Source of the DNA: Chthoniobacterales bacterium
GTDB lineage: Bacteria; Verrucomicrobiota; Verrucomicrobiia; Chthoniobacterales; UBA10450
Reading direction: 5' to 3'
Assembly: GCA_013815325.1 (NCBI GenBank)
Contig: JACDGM010000002.1
Coordinates: 28,556 to 92,555, forward strand
Length of the DNA: 64,000 bases
Positions 28,545-38,895 of this stretch are shown in pieces. Position numbers and translations under genes: made by a program. Positions within the stretch are counted from its first letter, which is position 1, and each line of letters begins with the position of its first letter. Below the pieces are notes generated by a model. The model searched no databases. It saw nothing but the letters and a program-made list of their open reading frames with translations, and was not told the DNA's origin.

Positions 28545-29297
28545 TCAGGAGCTGCTAAGGTATTTCTCTAGCTTTGCGCGATTGCCCTCGACCGTCATCA
28601 GATAGGCTTGGTCACCTTCCACCCAGGTAGCAGTCATCCACTCTCCGACGGCCTGGTAGCGCAGAGCTTTGTCACTCTCGCGCAAGTGCGATAAAGCCGC
28701 GCGACGGATGACAAAAAGGTGGATGAGCTCGCCCTGTTCGCGTCCGAAACAAATCAGCGTCACGTCCTGGCCACGAAATCGCAAAGTGCGACAACCGAGC
28801 GGATGCTGCATCTGTTGGAGCTTCTGCGGAAGGTCCAGGCGCGAGGGGGCGCCAGCCTTTTTAAGAAAGGCAGTAATGCGCGAAAGTTGCGGCGTCTCCA
28901 TCTCGAGCACGGGATCAATCCTGATGAAGCTCACCATCTCATCGCGATAATCTCCGAGGGATACGGCCGGTTGGAAGGGGCCCTGCCATGAGCTGAAGTA
29001 AACTGTCAGGACGACGATGGCGGCCGCGACGAGTGTGAGTTTACGAGTCCATCGTGCAGAGGAGGGAATCACCGGCCGCGGCAGATTGAGCAGGCGCGCC
29101 TTGAGACCGGCCGGCGCCGGCGCGCTCTGGAGTTTTAGCCCGATGACTCGATCTAACTCATCTTCTTCGACTGCGCCTGGCGCGAAAGATGGTTCCGTTT
29201 CACTTAGTTTCCCGGCCCCCGCGGGATGCGCGTCGTGCACGCCCGAGTCACCGGGGCGATAGATTCTTAAGGTTGAGTAGTTAGCTCCCTTATCCAT
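28545..29297 (-). CDS. Putative anti-sigma factor (single TM)
   Basis: 250 aa; TM KLTLVAAAIVVLTVYFSSW; start overlaps the stop of the ECF sigma gene. Confidence 0.6.
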   Translation of the reverse strand: MDKGANYSTLRIYRPGDSGVHDAHPAGAGKLSETEPSFAPGAVEEDELDRVIGLKLQSAPAPAGLKARLLNLPRPVIPSSARWTRKLTLVAAAIVVLTVYFSSWQGPFQPAVSLGDYRDEMVSFIRIDPVLEMETPQLSRITAFLKKAGAPSRLDLPQKLQQMQHPLGCRTLRFRGQDVTLICFGREQGELIHLFVIRRAALSHLRESDKALRYQAVGEWMTATWVEGDQAYLMTVEGNRAKLEKYLSSS

Positions 29298-29820
29298 GAC
29301 TTTTACTGATTTTGGGAAGGTCCTCGACAGCGTTGATCTTAATAAGACGCGCGCGTAACTCCGCCCGCCCTCGATGGATCCGGGACATCACCGTGCCGAT
29401 GGGGATTCCCAAGATCACGGCGATCTCACGATACGAATGTTGCTTTAGGTAAAACAGAGTGACCGGAGCACGGTAATGATCAGCCAGGGCATGCAATGCC
29501 TCTTGCACGGTGCTGGCATCGAGGGCATCCGCGGCGGAGGATGAGACGTGCGCTGGGGCGACGAAGAGCGAGTCTGCTTCCACCTCGACAAAACGGGCAG
29601 CCTCCCGCTTCATCGAGAGAAATTTGCGATATAGAGTGGTGAAGAGCCAGGTCTTCACCTTCAACGGATCGCGTAACTGATGGCCTTTTGACGCCCAAGT
29701 ATAGAACGTGTGCTGCGTGAGATCCGCTGCTTCGGATGGCTGCCGACTTAACGACAAGCCGAAGCGATAAAGCGGCATGTAAAATTCCGTAACCAACGTT
29801 TCGAAATCAATCTCGGCCAC
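29290..29820 (-). CDS. ECF-type RNA polymerase sigma factor
   Basis: 176 aa; region 2 LYRFGLSLSRQPSEAADLTQHTFYTW, region 4 LKQHSYREIAVILGIPIGTVMSRIHRGRAELR. Confidence 0.94.
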   Translation of the reverse strand: MAEIDFETLVTEFYMPLYRFGLSLSRQPSEAADLTQHTFYTWASKGHQLRDPLKVKTWLFTTLYRKFLSMKREAARFVEVEADSLFVAPAHVSSSAADALDASTVQEALHALADHYRAPVTLFYLKQHSYREIAVILGIPIGTVMSRIHRGRAELRARLIKINAVEDLPKISKSHG

Positions 29821-29893
29821 AACCCATCACTACAAAACTGACGGACCCGAAGCAAGCAAAAAGTCCGACCAGGAGAAAGAACTGAACAGAACC

Positions 29894-31120
29894 CTAGTAG
29901 GCGGCGAGACCCGAGGCGCCATCGGCGACAGGAAGAGCCTTCCCAACACCAAAGATGCCGAGGGAGATCAGGCTTCCGTCCGGTTCGACCCGGAAAGCGG
30001 CCACGCCGCCGGTTCCGCGAAGAAGGTTATAGAGATACCTACTATGCGTGCTAAAAGCCAGGTCCGTCGGCTGGCTGTCTATTCCGGAAAAGGCCGCAGC
30101 TCCTCTTATGAGCGTGACGCTTCCATTAGCGTCGAGCTGATAGCTGGAAATCGTGCCGCTGGCGAAGTTTGCCGTAAAAGCATACTTCTGATCGTCCGTG
30201 ATCACGATCCAGCAACCATCTTCCTGCCCATTTTTCTCTGATCCGGTGATGACAGAGAGCGCGCCACTCGGTTGATCCAAGTTGTAGGAAGAAACTCCGG
30301 CGTTGTTCGGGATTGGCAGCCCGGATTCGACCACTAACAGACGACCATCGTTGCGGAATGCTTCTGAGAAAGGTCGCCGGCCGAACGACGGATTTTGGAT
30401 AGGATTGCTAACCAGTCCATCCGAGCTGACTTTAAAGACATCAAGGATGCTGCCCACTTTCCCTGTGACCACGATGGTCTGGCCATCCGGACTGAATTTT
30501 ACATCGCCAGGGACGGCGATCGGCGAGCTTAGCGCCTTGAACGAGTCTGGGATCGCCCTAAGCGTGCCGTCGGCCCGAACTGTGAATCCGGTGATCCCGT
30601 TGCCAGCGACTGAACCATCAAGCACATAGGCCAGGTCTCCCGAGAGAGCTATGCTTAGTGGTTGATCTCCGGCGTAAACGCGTTGAAGCAAAGTCAACCT
30701 GTCCGCATTGACGGCGAAAACAGTCACGTTATCGCTGCCGGGATTACAGGCATAGAGGAAGCGATGATCCGTACTAAGGGTCAAGCCATCCTGCGTATCG
30801 AAATCTACTCCGATACCACTGCCTCCCGTCGAGTAACGGTTCGTCTGCCTAAGAGTGCCATCGGCCTCCCGTCTGAAGGCGACCACTTCGTTGTTCCGTG
30901 CTCTGTTTGTCATCGCAAAAACCGCTCCTCCGCCATTGGTATTCCCGTTTGCGCCTGCCGAATCGGGCGCCTGAGCCTGAGTGTCTTGAGTCATACTGGC
31001 AATCGCAAGAAGGATAGCCATGGTCACACGACACAAATTTTTATAAGAGGAGAGAATATCTTCCTGTGTTTTTTCTTTCTTTGAATTTGTTTTCAGTTGG
31101 TTCATGCCGGTGCGAAGCAA
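29894..31120 (-). CDS. Exported lactonase-like beta-propeller protein
   Basis: 408 aa; NNEVVAFRREADGTLRQTNRYSTGG, HRFLYACNPGSDNVTVFAVNAD, PGDVKFSPDGQTIVVTGK. Confidence 0.75.
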   Translation of the reverse strand: MLRTGMNQLKTNSKKEKTQEDILSSYKNLCRVTMAILLAIASMTQDTQAQAPDSAGANGNTNGGGAVFAMTNRARNNEVVAFRREADGTLRQTNRYSTGGSGIGVDFDTQDGLTLSTDHRFLYACNPGSDNVTVFAVNADRLTLLQRVYAGDQPLSIALSGDLAYVLDGSVAGNGITGFTVRADGTLRAIPDSFKALSSPIAVPGDVKFSPDGQTIVVTGKVGSILDVFKVSSDGLVSNPIQNPSFGRRPFSEAFRNDGRLLVVESGLPIPNNAGVSSYNLDQPSGALSVITGSEKNGQEDGCWIVITDDQKYAFTANFASGTISSYQLDANGSVTLIRGAAAFSGIDSQPTDLAFSTHSRYLYNLLRGTGGVAAFRVEPDGSLISLGIFGVGKALPVADGASGLAAY

Positions 31121-31275
31121 AGAGGGGCATCTTTATTCCAGGAAACTCGCGTCTCGCGGATGTAACAGTTTTCCCGCGGAAATCTCGAAGCGTTCTTCTG
31201 CAAAAAGAAAATCCGCGCCGCGGGCTATACCCAGCGACGCAGAATTCCTCGTCTAGTTTTCGCGGTGTGTAACGT

Positions 31276-32538
31276 TTACTGCCGCGTGTGATCGTCCGGT
31301 TCGTGGCCCGGAGGGAAGGGCTGCGTCGGATCGTGAACGAACGGAAAGACGTTGCGGAAGCGTACTTCGTTTGCATCAACATAGTCAGTCGTTGGCACAT
31401 CGTTGTGGATAAGGGTGAAGGTCGCGTCGACAACATCATCTACCAGCCTGCGGCCGCCCAGATTGCCAAAGCCGCCCCCGGGATTGGTCCCGCCCTGCGG
31501 TCCGGAATTCGGCACATTCAGGTCGAGGCGAAGGATGTCGCCCTTAACTTGGACCATGTTTAGAATTTGGGTTACATGGGCCGGGTCGGTTCCGAAGTTT
31601 TGCAGGTCAACGATCAAGTCGCCGCGGAACACTCCACGCGCGTCAGCCTGCGTCGTAGCGCCATTGTATTCGTTTTTGCGCGGCGCGGGAATGAGTACGT
31701 TATTAACGAGCGGATTACCCTGCCGATCGACGTTCACAAACCCACCTTGACCGGTGTATGCACCGTCTTCGATCTTCTGATTGGTGCGCCGCTGGGTGAC
31801 CGCGTTGATTCCAATCACACTGGTATTCGCCCCGCGCAGGAAACTCGCTGGAATGCTCACCACGGTAGCCATGGTGTTGAAGCCGGCATAGGTATCCCGT
31901 CCGCGGCGGAAGCCGAGAAGGAAGAAATCGGGATGGCCGGGATTCATCAAGGACGATGCGACCAGATTATTCGCGCCGGTGTCGTCGAGAAAGAAGGGAT
32001 CATCGGAGGCACCGCCAAAGAACTTCGCGCCGGTGTTGGGATCGGTAGTGACCACCGGATTTGGTGGCGGAACCGGCCGGGGCACCTGGGTCGCGATGGT
32101 AGTCGGCCCAGTGAAGCCAAGTATCACCTGCTTGTTCAAATCCGTCAGCTTGATGGTTGCCGTCTGGTTGGTGAGACGGCCCAGCCCCGGAGAGTAAGTC
32201 ACATCGACGAAGAGGTCCGGTCTGGCGTCTCCTGTATTTTCAATTTCAAAACGGTAGCGAATGTTGGAATCGAAGATCACCATCCCGAAATGTTCGCCCG
32301 AGACAATAAAGCCCTGCGTGCTCAGGACGAGAATGACTTGCGAGTTGTCGTTAGGATCGAGGAAGGCCCACAGATCGGCAATATCAGCGCCGCGGTCCTG
32401 TGCGATCGTGGGTGAATCGATGTGATCGGAGGCCTGCAGCCGCGCGGGCCCAGAGAGCGCGAGCGCGAGGAAGGCGCAAGCGCCGAGAAGATTGGGATAT
32501 TTAGACCGCGAGGTGCGAATTACATTTTCATGTTGCAT
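31276..32538 (-). CDS. DUF4331 domain-containing exported protein
   Basis: 420 aa; ASDHIDSPTIAQDRGADIADLWAFLDPNDNSQVILVLSTQGF and YRFEIENTGDARPDLFVDVTY. Confidence 0.88.
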   Translation of the reverse strand: MQHENVIRTSRSKYPNLLGACAFLALALSGPARLQASDHIDSPTIAQDRGADIADLWAFLDPNDNSQVILVLSTQGFIVSGEHFGMVIFDSNIRYRFEIENTGDARPDLFVDVTYSPGLGRLTNQTATIKLTDLNKQVILGFTGPTTIATQVPRPVPPPNPVVTTDPNTGAKFFGGASDDPFFLDDTGANNLVASSLMNPGHPDFFLLGFRRGRDTYAGFNTMATVVSIPASFLRGANTSVIGINAVTQRRTNQKIEDGAYTGQGGFVNVDRQGNPLVNNVLIPAPRKNEYNGATTQADARGVFRGDLIVDLQNFGTDPAHVTQILNMVQVKGDILRLDLNVPNSGPQGGTNPGGGFGNLGGRRLVDDVVDATFTLIHNDVPTTDYVDANEVRFRNVFPFVHDPTQPFPPGHEPDDHTRQ

Positions 32539-32808
32539 AAGCTGGCTTTTTCTTTGGGTTTCTAAGTTGCGAGTTCCCGAGTTCGAGTCCGCGCCTGTAA
32601 ATTTATTCCCACTTTGTTCAGGAATGAATCAGCAGGCGCCTCGTTGCGGCAATCGCGGCCTTGGGCTTTTTGCGGGTGCCTATGTTTTCGCAGACGCCGT
32701 TTTCGTTTCCAACTCAACTTTGGCAGCCCTCCTCGACCTAAGTTTGATTCCTGTGAGGCCCGATGCAGCTGTGGGTGCCCACGACCTATGGGGCACTAGG
32801 GTAAGCCG

Positions 32809-33107
32809 CGACCGGGAGTAACTATCAAACTCTGATCGAACATTGGAATGGCCGGCGCTGGACCTTTGTACCGAGCTCTCCACTGGAACGGTGCGTGTGG
32901 AGCAGTGTCACGAGATCGAATGTGGAGAAGGCCGTTCTCTATGCGGTGGATGGAGTGGCATCGAACGAGATCCGGCGGTCGGTATTAATTCAGGCGAACG
33001 AGCGCACGTTTACCTGCATCGGGATGGGATACCTGCAGTGTGATTCCCAGCCTAACGACAGCTCGGAGGATAACTTTCCTCTTTGCGGTCCCGGCGGTCG
33101 GGTGTAG
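32809..33107 (+). pseudogene. Decayed propeller-repeat fragment
   Basis: GSNYQTLIEHWNGRRWTFVPSS resembles Kelch/WD-type NxxLIEHWNGxxWxxVPSP units; no intact ORF. Confidence 0.4.
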
Positions 33108-33230
33108 CGCGGTGTCTCTGACGCGCGAAGATGAAATGCAGGCCCTGCGTGCGAGCACGCGCATTTGCCCGGCGCCGATGGCATATTTCCTCCGCCTCAC
33201 CGGCGGCTACGCCTAACGCGTTCCTCTGCC

Positions 33231-34118
33231 TCAGTACGGATTCGCGGCCATTCCGCGCGACGCCCGCACTTCGATTTGTCCCTCGCTCACACGGACCTCA
33301 AAGCAGGGCTGCGCATAGGTAGCAGGCCCGGCGAGAATGCTGCCGTCCCCGATCGCAAACGTCGAGCCATGCCACGGACAAGTCACCGCCTGCCCATCGA
33401 ACTCGCCTTCGGAGAGAGGCCCACCCAGATGGGAGCATTTTTCCGCCATGGCAAAAATCCGGCGGCCGCGCCTAACGAGAAATAGAGGAACACCGTCGGC
33501 CTCCGCCTTGACCATTTTGTTATCGGGCAGCTCTGACTCTTTCATCACCGGCACGAATCTTTCCGGCAGTGCCTCCGGCGCGTGATTGACGCCGATCCGC
33601 TCATTAAAAACCAGATGCCCGCCCAGGTACGCCCCCACCATGGAGAGAGTATAGCCGGCAAAGCCTGTCGTTAGGCCGGCACGCCGGCAGCCGTTCCGCC
33701 GCTGCCACCAAGAGCCGAGATAACAGGCGGTCGCGGCGATGTTTGTGATGGCGTGGAGCGCGCCCACGCGGCGCGGTTTATCAGAGGTGTGATTCCAATC
33801 ATTGAGACCGGTGAACGCCGCCCCCGCCGCCCCGATCAAGCCGATTCCGACCGCCACGTCGGCGCCGCGGGCAAGGCTTTTGTCGCCCGTGGAAAGCTCG
33901 TAAAGATCGAATGCCGCCGCTGCTGTCCACGCGCCCAGCGGCACGTCGGTGATGACAGGATGTAACGGATGCCCAAGCCAGGTGCCGTGGAGAAAATTCC
34001 GCACCTTCTGGCCCAGCGGAACATCCTTGAGAAAGAGAACATCGGCGACCGCGCCAAGCACTCTCTCCACCGGGCCGAGCCAATTCTGCCGACTGACTAA
34101 ATCTCCGAGCTTATCCAT
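33231..34118 (-). CDS. Rieske [2Fe-2S] protein with DUF2231-like N-terminal membrane domain
   Basis: CSHLGGPLSEGEFDGQAVTCPWHGSTF Rieske motifs; N-terminal HPLHPVITDVPLGAWTAAAAFDL. Likely start MDKLGDLVSR at 34118. Confidence 0.9.
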   Translation of the reverse strand: MDKLGDLVSRQNWLGPVERVLGAVADVLFLKDVPLGQKVRNFLHGTWLGHPLHPVITDVPLGAWTAAAAFDLYELSTGDKSLARGADVAVGIGLIGAAGAAFTGLNDWNHTSDKPRRVGALHAITNIAATACYLGSWWQRRNGCRRAGLTTGFAGYTLSMVGAYLGGHLVFNERIGVNHAPEALPERFVPVMKESELPDNKMVKAEADGVPLFLVRRGRRIFAMAEKCSHLGGPLSEGEFDGQAVTCPWHGSTFAIGDGSILAGPATYAQPCFEVRVSEGQIEVRASRGMAANPY

Positions 34119-34200
34119 GCTAGTGAATCGCAAGCCGTCGAGTCGGTGGCTCCCGCGAATGGCAAGTCCGGCCGCGCGGGCGGGAACGATTCTTCCTGCA

Positions 34201-34446
34201 ATGAATGCCGATGAAGTTCCGCCAGGTACCCCGCCGCCCGCCGCTCTCAATCCAGAGAAAGATCCTGATCAATGGACGACCGGCAATGAAGTCATGACCG
34301 GACCGCAGCGTTCCTATCTGCAAACCCTTTGCCGCGAAGCGGGCGAGGAATTTGATCCCAGACTAACGAAAGCGCAGGCGTCAAAAAAAATCGACGAGCT
34401 GCGCCAGAAGACCGGTCGGGGCGAAGGCGGGCCGGCAGAGAACTAA
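34201..34446 (+). CDS. DUF3072 domain-containing protein
   Basis: 82 aa; EKDPDQWTTGNEVMTGPQRSYLQTLCREAGEEFDPRLTKAQASKKIDELRQKTGR. Confidence 0.85.
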   Translation: MNADEVPPGTPPPAALNPEKDPDQWTTGNEVMTGPQRSYLQTLCREAGEEFDPRLTKAQASKKIDELRQKTGRGEGGPAEN

Positions 34447-34846
34447 GAAAACGGTCCTGAGCGCGGGAGCGGAGCTGGCAGCGACTTTCGCGTCGGGCGC
34501 GGCGGACATTCGAGGATTTGTCGCGCCGTCGGCTGTTCATCGGGCACGCGCTTTACCGGCACGCGCTGCGCCACTTCGACGAAGCATTTCGGCGGAAGGC
34601 TGAAGCGCGCGCCGGATGAGCATCGACATCCACTTATCGGCTGTCCCGGGCGCATAGCCGCAAGCTGCACTTCCTTGGAGTTCGCCACCACCCAAACCGG
34701 CGGCGGCGGAGATAGCCAATTGCACCGGACCGGATTGATTGCGTTCTGCCAGGACGATAGGTGAGGGCCGATGTCCCAGATTCCGTCCGATATTTTGCGT
34801 ATCAAGTATAAAATATGGCACGAATAAGGCTTCTCTGCATGCCTAC

Positions 34847-36060
34847 ATGAAAATAAATAACCGCATCAAAGCAGCCGCGCTGCTCTTTCTCTAGTCGTCG
34901 CGGGCGCGTTAGCCGCTCCTCTCCCCGCCACGCCTGTCGCAGGTGATATCTATGTGTCGGACCCGCCTCTTCTCGTGAAGATCAGTGTCGACGGCATCCA
35001 ATCGATCATCCCCACCACTATCGTCACTCCCAGCGGAGTGGTCTTCGACCAAACCGGCGATGTCTACATCGCCGACTCTGCCACCAACAGCGTGGTAAAG
35101 ATCACTCCCGACGGTATCCAAACCACCATCGCGTCCGGTCTCGCTAATCCGAAGGATCTGGCGCTAGACTCTTCGGGAAATCTTTATGTCGCCAACTCCG
35201 GCACCAACTCAGTGCTTAAGATCGCGCCCGACGGCACCAAGACAACCTTCGCAACCGGGTTGAACGGTCCTGCGGGTCTCGCTTTTGACGCCTTGGGCAA
35301 TCTTTTCGTCTCCAGCAAGGGCAGTAACGCCATCTTCAAAATCTCGCCCAAGGGCACCAAAAGCACCTTCGTCAACGCGGGTTTGAACGCCCCTGGCGGT
35401 ATCGCCTTTGACGCGACCGGCAACTTGCTCGTCGCCGATACTGGCAGCAATTCGATCCTCACAGTGGACCGTAACGGCAACGTCAGCGCCGAAGTCACCC
35501 GCGGGCTCAATGCGCCGGCCGACGTGTCCGTAGATGCGCTGGGTAATTTACTTGTCGCCGATACAGGCAGCAATTCGATCCTGAAGATATCGCCAAGTGG
35601 GACGATCACGCCCATCACCACCGGATTGATCGCGCCGGAATTCCTGGCCATGGCGCCGGGTCTGCATCAATTACTCAACATCTCGACGCGCGCGTTTGTC
35701 GAAACCGGAAATCACGTGCTGATCGGAGGCTTCATCGTCCGAGGGACGCCAGAAGCCGATCTCGGACAGACGACCGTGCTTGTCCGCGCGATTGGACCAT
35801 CGATCGATTCGAGCGACGTGCCTGATCCGCTTTTGAATCCGGTGCTCGAACTGCACGACAGCAGCGGCGCAATTATCGCGACCAACGACAATTGGATGGA
35901 CACGCAAAAGGGCCAGATTCAGCAAACCGGCCTCGCGCCGGCCGACAAGCGTGAGTCCGCCATTAAGGCAACTCTGCCGGACGGCACCTACACGGCGCTT
36001 GTTCGGGGCGCGAATGATACCAGCGGTGTCGCGCTGGTCGAGGTCTACAAGCTCAAGTAA
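34847..36060 (+). pseudogene. NHL-repeat protein with frameshift in the signal peptide
   Basis: MKINNRIKAAALLFL* from 34847 and LSLVVAGALAAPLPATPVAGDIYVSDPPLLVKI in the frame of ORF 34954-36060 form one signal peptide when joined; intact tandem NHL repeats and C-terminal domain follow. Confidence 0.65.
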
Positions 36061-36220
36061 GGATTTCTCGAAGACGGCGCGTTTTGGGCTTTGGTTCAAT
36101 CTCAAAGCCGCCGCCCGGCGGGTCAAAAGATGGGGCCGGTCTGAAAGTCAGGCCGGCCCCATTGCTTTTGTTTGGGAGCCGCCGAGTGAGAGCTACTTCC
36201 GGTAGGCCGGAATCCGTTAG

Positions 36221-36821
36221 GCGGGGATGTTCGCCAGCTCCTCGCGGTCCCAATTGCGATGTTGCGCGGTCGCGGGGATGAACTTGGCCGATGTTTTCCT
36301 CGCATCGCCTTTTCGTTGATCAAAGTGCTGGGTCGTTCTTCGCCGTCTCGGCATCAAGGTCAATCGCAGAAGCCCGTGATAGTTCTACGCCATCTCCGGT
36401 CGCCGCGATCGCTTTGCGATGCTTATAGCACTCGTTCACGGCATGAATCGCGCGGGCCTCATTGGTCAAGGTGGCCGCGCTCTTCTCTCCGCCCGGGACA
36501 TGAGCCGGATCAAAGAGCATCGAGACCGCACTAAGCAGGTTCATTTCTCACACCGAGCTCCTGGTCCTTCGTGCTGTTCAAGCCCGCCAGCGGCCCGATG
36601 ATCTTCACTATCGCCCCTTTACTCGTTAGGGCTTCTTTGATCGCGACGAGATCGTTCGTCCACGAGGAGGTAACAACCCTCCGCGTCTCGAAGATACTTC
36701 GACGCAAGACAGGCGTCCCGCGCAACCCGCTGATGCTGTTCTTGACCGTGTTCGCCATACTTGATACCGGCAACTCGGCGATTGAGTTCTTCTCGCTGTG
36801 ACTCAGTTCCTCTCCCGGCAC
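36221..36821 (-). pseudogene. Remnant of large-subunit catalase (KatE/HPII) C-terminal domain
   Basis: SMANTVKNSI...LVAIKEALTSKGAIVKIIGP, then in another frame FDPAHVPGGEKSAATLTNEARAIHAVNECYKHRKAIAATGDGVELS, then AKFIPATAQHRNWDREELANIPA*; multiple frameshifts and no catalase core. Confidence 0.75.
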
Positions 36822-36851
36822 AGCCGCCGGTGCTCCGCCTGAGCCAGGTAG

Positions 36852-37805
36852 TTACTTAGCCCCGGCTACGGCTGTCTCGAGCACTTCCCCGCGGGCGGCG
36901 TCGGCTTCCAGGAGCGCGGTGTTGATCGCAAAGGCGGCCTGCATTCCTTCGGCCGCGGCCGCGATGACGAGCTGCACGCCGCGGCTCGCGTTGCCTGCCG
37001 CATAAACGCCGGGCACGGAGGTGGCCGCGTTTTCGCCGCACTGGACGCATCCGTCGTCCTGGCAAAATCCGCAGCCGAGCTGCTCGGCGAGGTGCGACCG
37101 CTGATGCTGACCAGGAGAGAAAAAGAGGGCCGCGCGCGCGAGCTCGCTGCCATCGCGAAAACGGATGCGTTCAAGTCTGTTCCCGCTGCCTTCCAGGCGC
37201 GCGATCGGGCGGTCGATGACGCGGACGCCGTTGCGTTTCATGCAGGCGAGCACATCCGGGTCGCACTCCAGCGCGCCGTCGGTGCAGAGAATGACGTCCT
37301 TGCTCCAAAGCAGGAGTTCGAGCGCGAGGTCAGCTGCCTCCTTGTTGCACCTGAGGACGGCGAGTGGCTGGTCGCGATGTTCCCATGCATCGCAATAGGG
37401 ACAGCTGTGAGCGGTGACGCCGTAGAATTGCCGAAAGCCTTCGACCTGCGGGAGTTCATCCACCAGCCCGGTTGCGAGCAAAAGCATGCGCGCGGAAAAT
37501 CGCTCACCCCCTTCCACAGTTGCAGTGAAGCGGCAGTCCCCGCCCTCGACGTCCAGGACTTTGACATGCCGCAACTCGATCGTGTCGTACGGCGCGAGCT
37601 GTTCGCGGCCAATCGCCAGGAACTCGGCGGGAGAAATACCGTCGCGCGTAAGATAGCCGTGGAGCGCATGCGACGCTTCATTGCGCGGGTGCCCGGCGTC
37701 AAAAACGATGGCGCGCCGCCGACAGCGGCCAAGCACCAGCGCCGCGCTCAGTCCCGCGGGTCCGCCTCCCACGATGATTACATCGAGCAGATCGTCCGTC
37801 CGCAT
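36852..37805 (-). CDS. NAD(P)/FAD-dependent oxidoreductase, thioredoxin-reductase-like
   Basis: 317 aa; DVIIVGGGPAGLSAALVLGRCRRRAIVFDAG, SCPYCDAWEHRDQPLAV, VPGVYAAGNASRGVQLVIAAAAEGMQAA. Confidence 0.92.
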   Translation of the reverse strand: MRTDDLLDVIIVGGGPAGLSAALVLGRCRRRAIVFDAGHPRNEASHALHGYLTRDGISPAEFLAIGREQLAPYDTIELRHVKVLDVEGGDCRFTATVEGGERFSARMLLLATGLVDELPQVEGFRQFYGVTAHSCPYCDAWEHRDQPLAVLRCNKEAADLALELLLWSKDVILCTDGALECDPDVLACMKRNGVRVIDRPIARLEGSGNRLERIRFRDGSELARAALFFSPGQHQRSHLAEQLGCGFCQDDGCVQCGENAATSVPGVYAAGNASRGVQLVIAAAAEGMQAAFAINTALLEADAARGEVLETAVAGAK

Positions 37806-38386
37806 TCCGCCGTTGCCCTGCTACCGCGCCCGTTTCGCCTTGCGCGCTGGTGAACTACTGGGACGCGACTGCTTTTTTCCATCGACGCCGAGAGTCGTTC
37901 GACTCGCTTTCGGCGTGGTTTTCAGAACCTGGAACTCCGCGAGTGCCGGTGCTTCCACAACGGTGATTCCGTCTCCGGAATTTCCACGGGCCGGTGGTGT
38001 CCACCTCGGCGTTATCGCCTTCACCGGTTGAGTCATTGTAGGATTGCATGTTGCCAAAATGTGGCTCCGGCTAACCGACGTGGACCGTAAACATGAGTTT
38101 TTTAATGTGGTGATACATAGAATTGCATGAGTTTTGGCGGCCTGTGATCTGCCGCCGTGTGGATTCGCCATCCCAACCTTCACTGGTTGTAAAAATCTGC
38201 TGGACCTCTTTCTGGGTCGCGAGGGCGCGCGGTCGCGGATGAGGGAGATCAATACCGTTTCGGCGGAGTGCCGGGCACCCGTTTCTTCCGACCAGAATCT
38301 CCGCCGGAAGAAGTCATGGCGCGGCGGTGCAAATGCAGTAGTTTTTCGGCCGCCAATATCAAAGCAATATAAAACAAAGGAGAATC

Positions 38387-38752
38387 ATGAATACCGAAGA
38401 AGTAGCAAAAAAGTTGGTCGAACTCTGTGAGAAAGGTGCCTATAAAGAAGCGACGAGCAGCCTTTACGGAGAAAACATCGTGAGTGTGGAAGCGCACTCC
38501 ATGGGTGGCATGCCGGCGGAGATCAACGGCTTCGATGCGGTTTGCAAAAAGACGCAATGGTGGATCGAAAACCATGAGGTCCACAGCTCGAAGGTGACGG
38601 GCCCTTTCGTGGCCCGGGATACCTTTGTTGTGCGCTTCGACATAGATGTGACCGAGAAGAATTCCGGCAAACGGATGCAAGCCTCGGAAATCGGCATCTA
38701 CAAAGTCAAAGAGGGCAAGGTAGTCCGCGAAGAGTTTCTGCCCATGGTCTAA
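38387..38752 (+). CDS. SnoaL-like / NTF2-fold protein
   Basis: 121 aa; LVELCEKGAYKEATSSLYGENIVSVEA, GFDAVCKKTQWWIENHEVHSSKVTGPFVARDTFVVRF. Confidence 0.85.
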   Translation: MNTEEVAKKLVELCEKGAYKEATSSLYGENIVSVEAHSMGGMPAEINGFDAVCKKTQWWIENHEVHSSKVTGPFVARDTFVVRFDIDVTEKNSGKRMQASEIGIYKVKEGKVVREEFLPMV

Positions 38753-38895
38753 ACCGACGAGAGGCAATCAAAGGCGATGGCGATGTGATCTCGCCATCGC
38801 TTTTTTTGCGGCGCGATACCGTCCTCCAGTGCAAACTGTTCGTCGCTCAATTCCCAACGCCCTTCTTTCTTCCGCGATAGTTCGCTCATCAAAAT

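Noticed and set aside
34443-34805. 120-aa minus ORF between DUF3072 and the NHL gene
   Set aside because: No recognisable domain; competing overlapping ORF 34537-34821; undecidable here.
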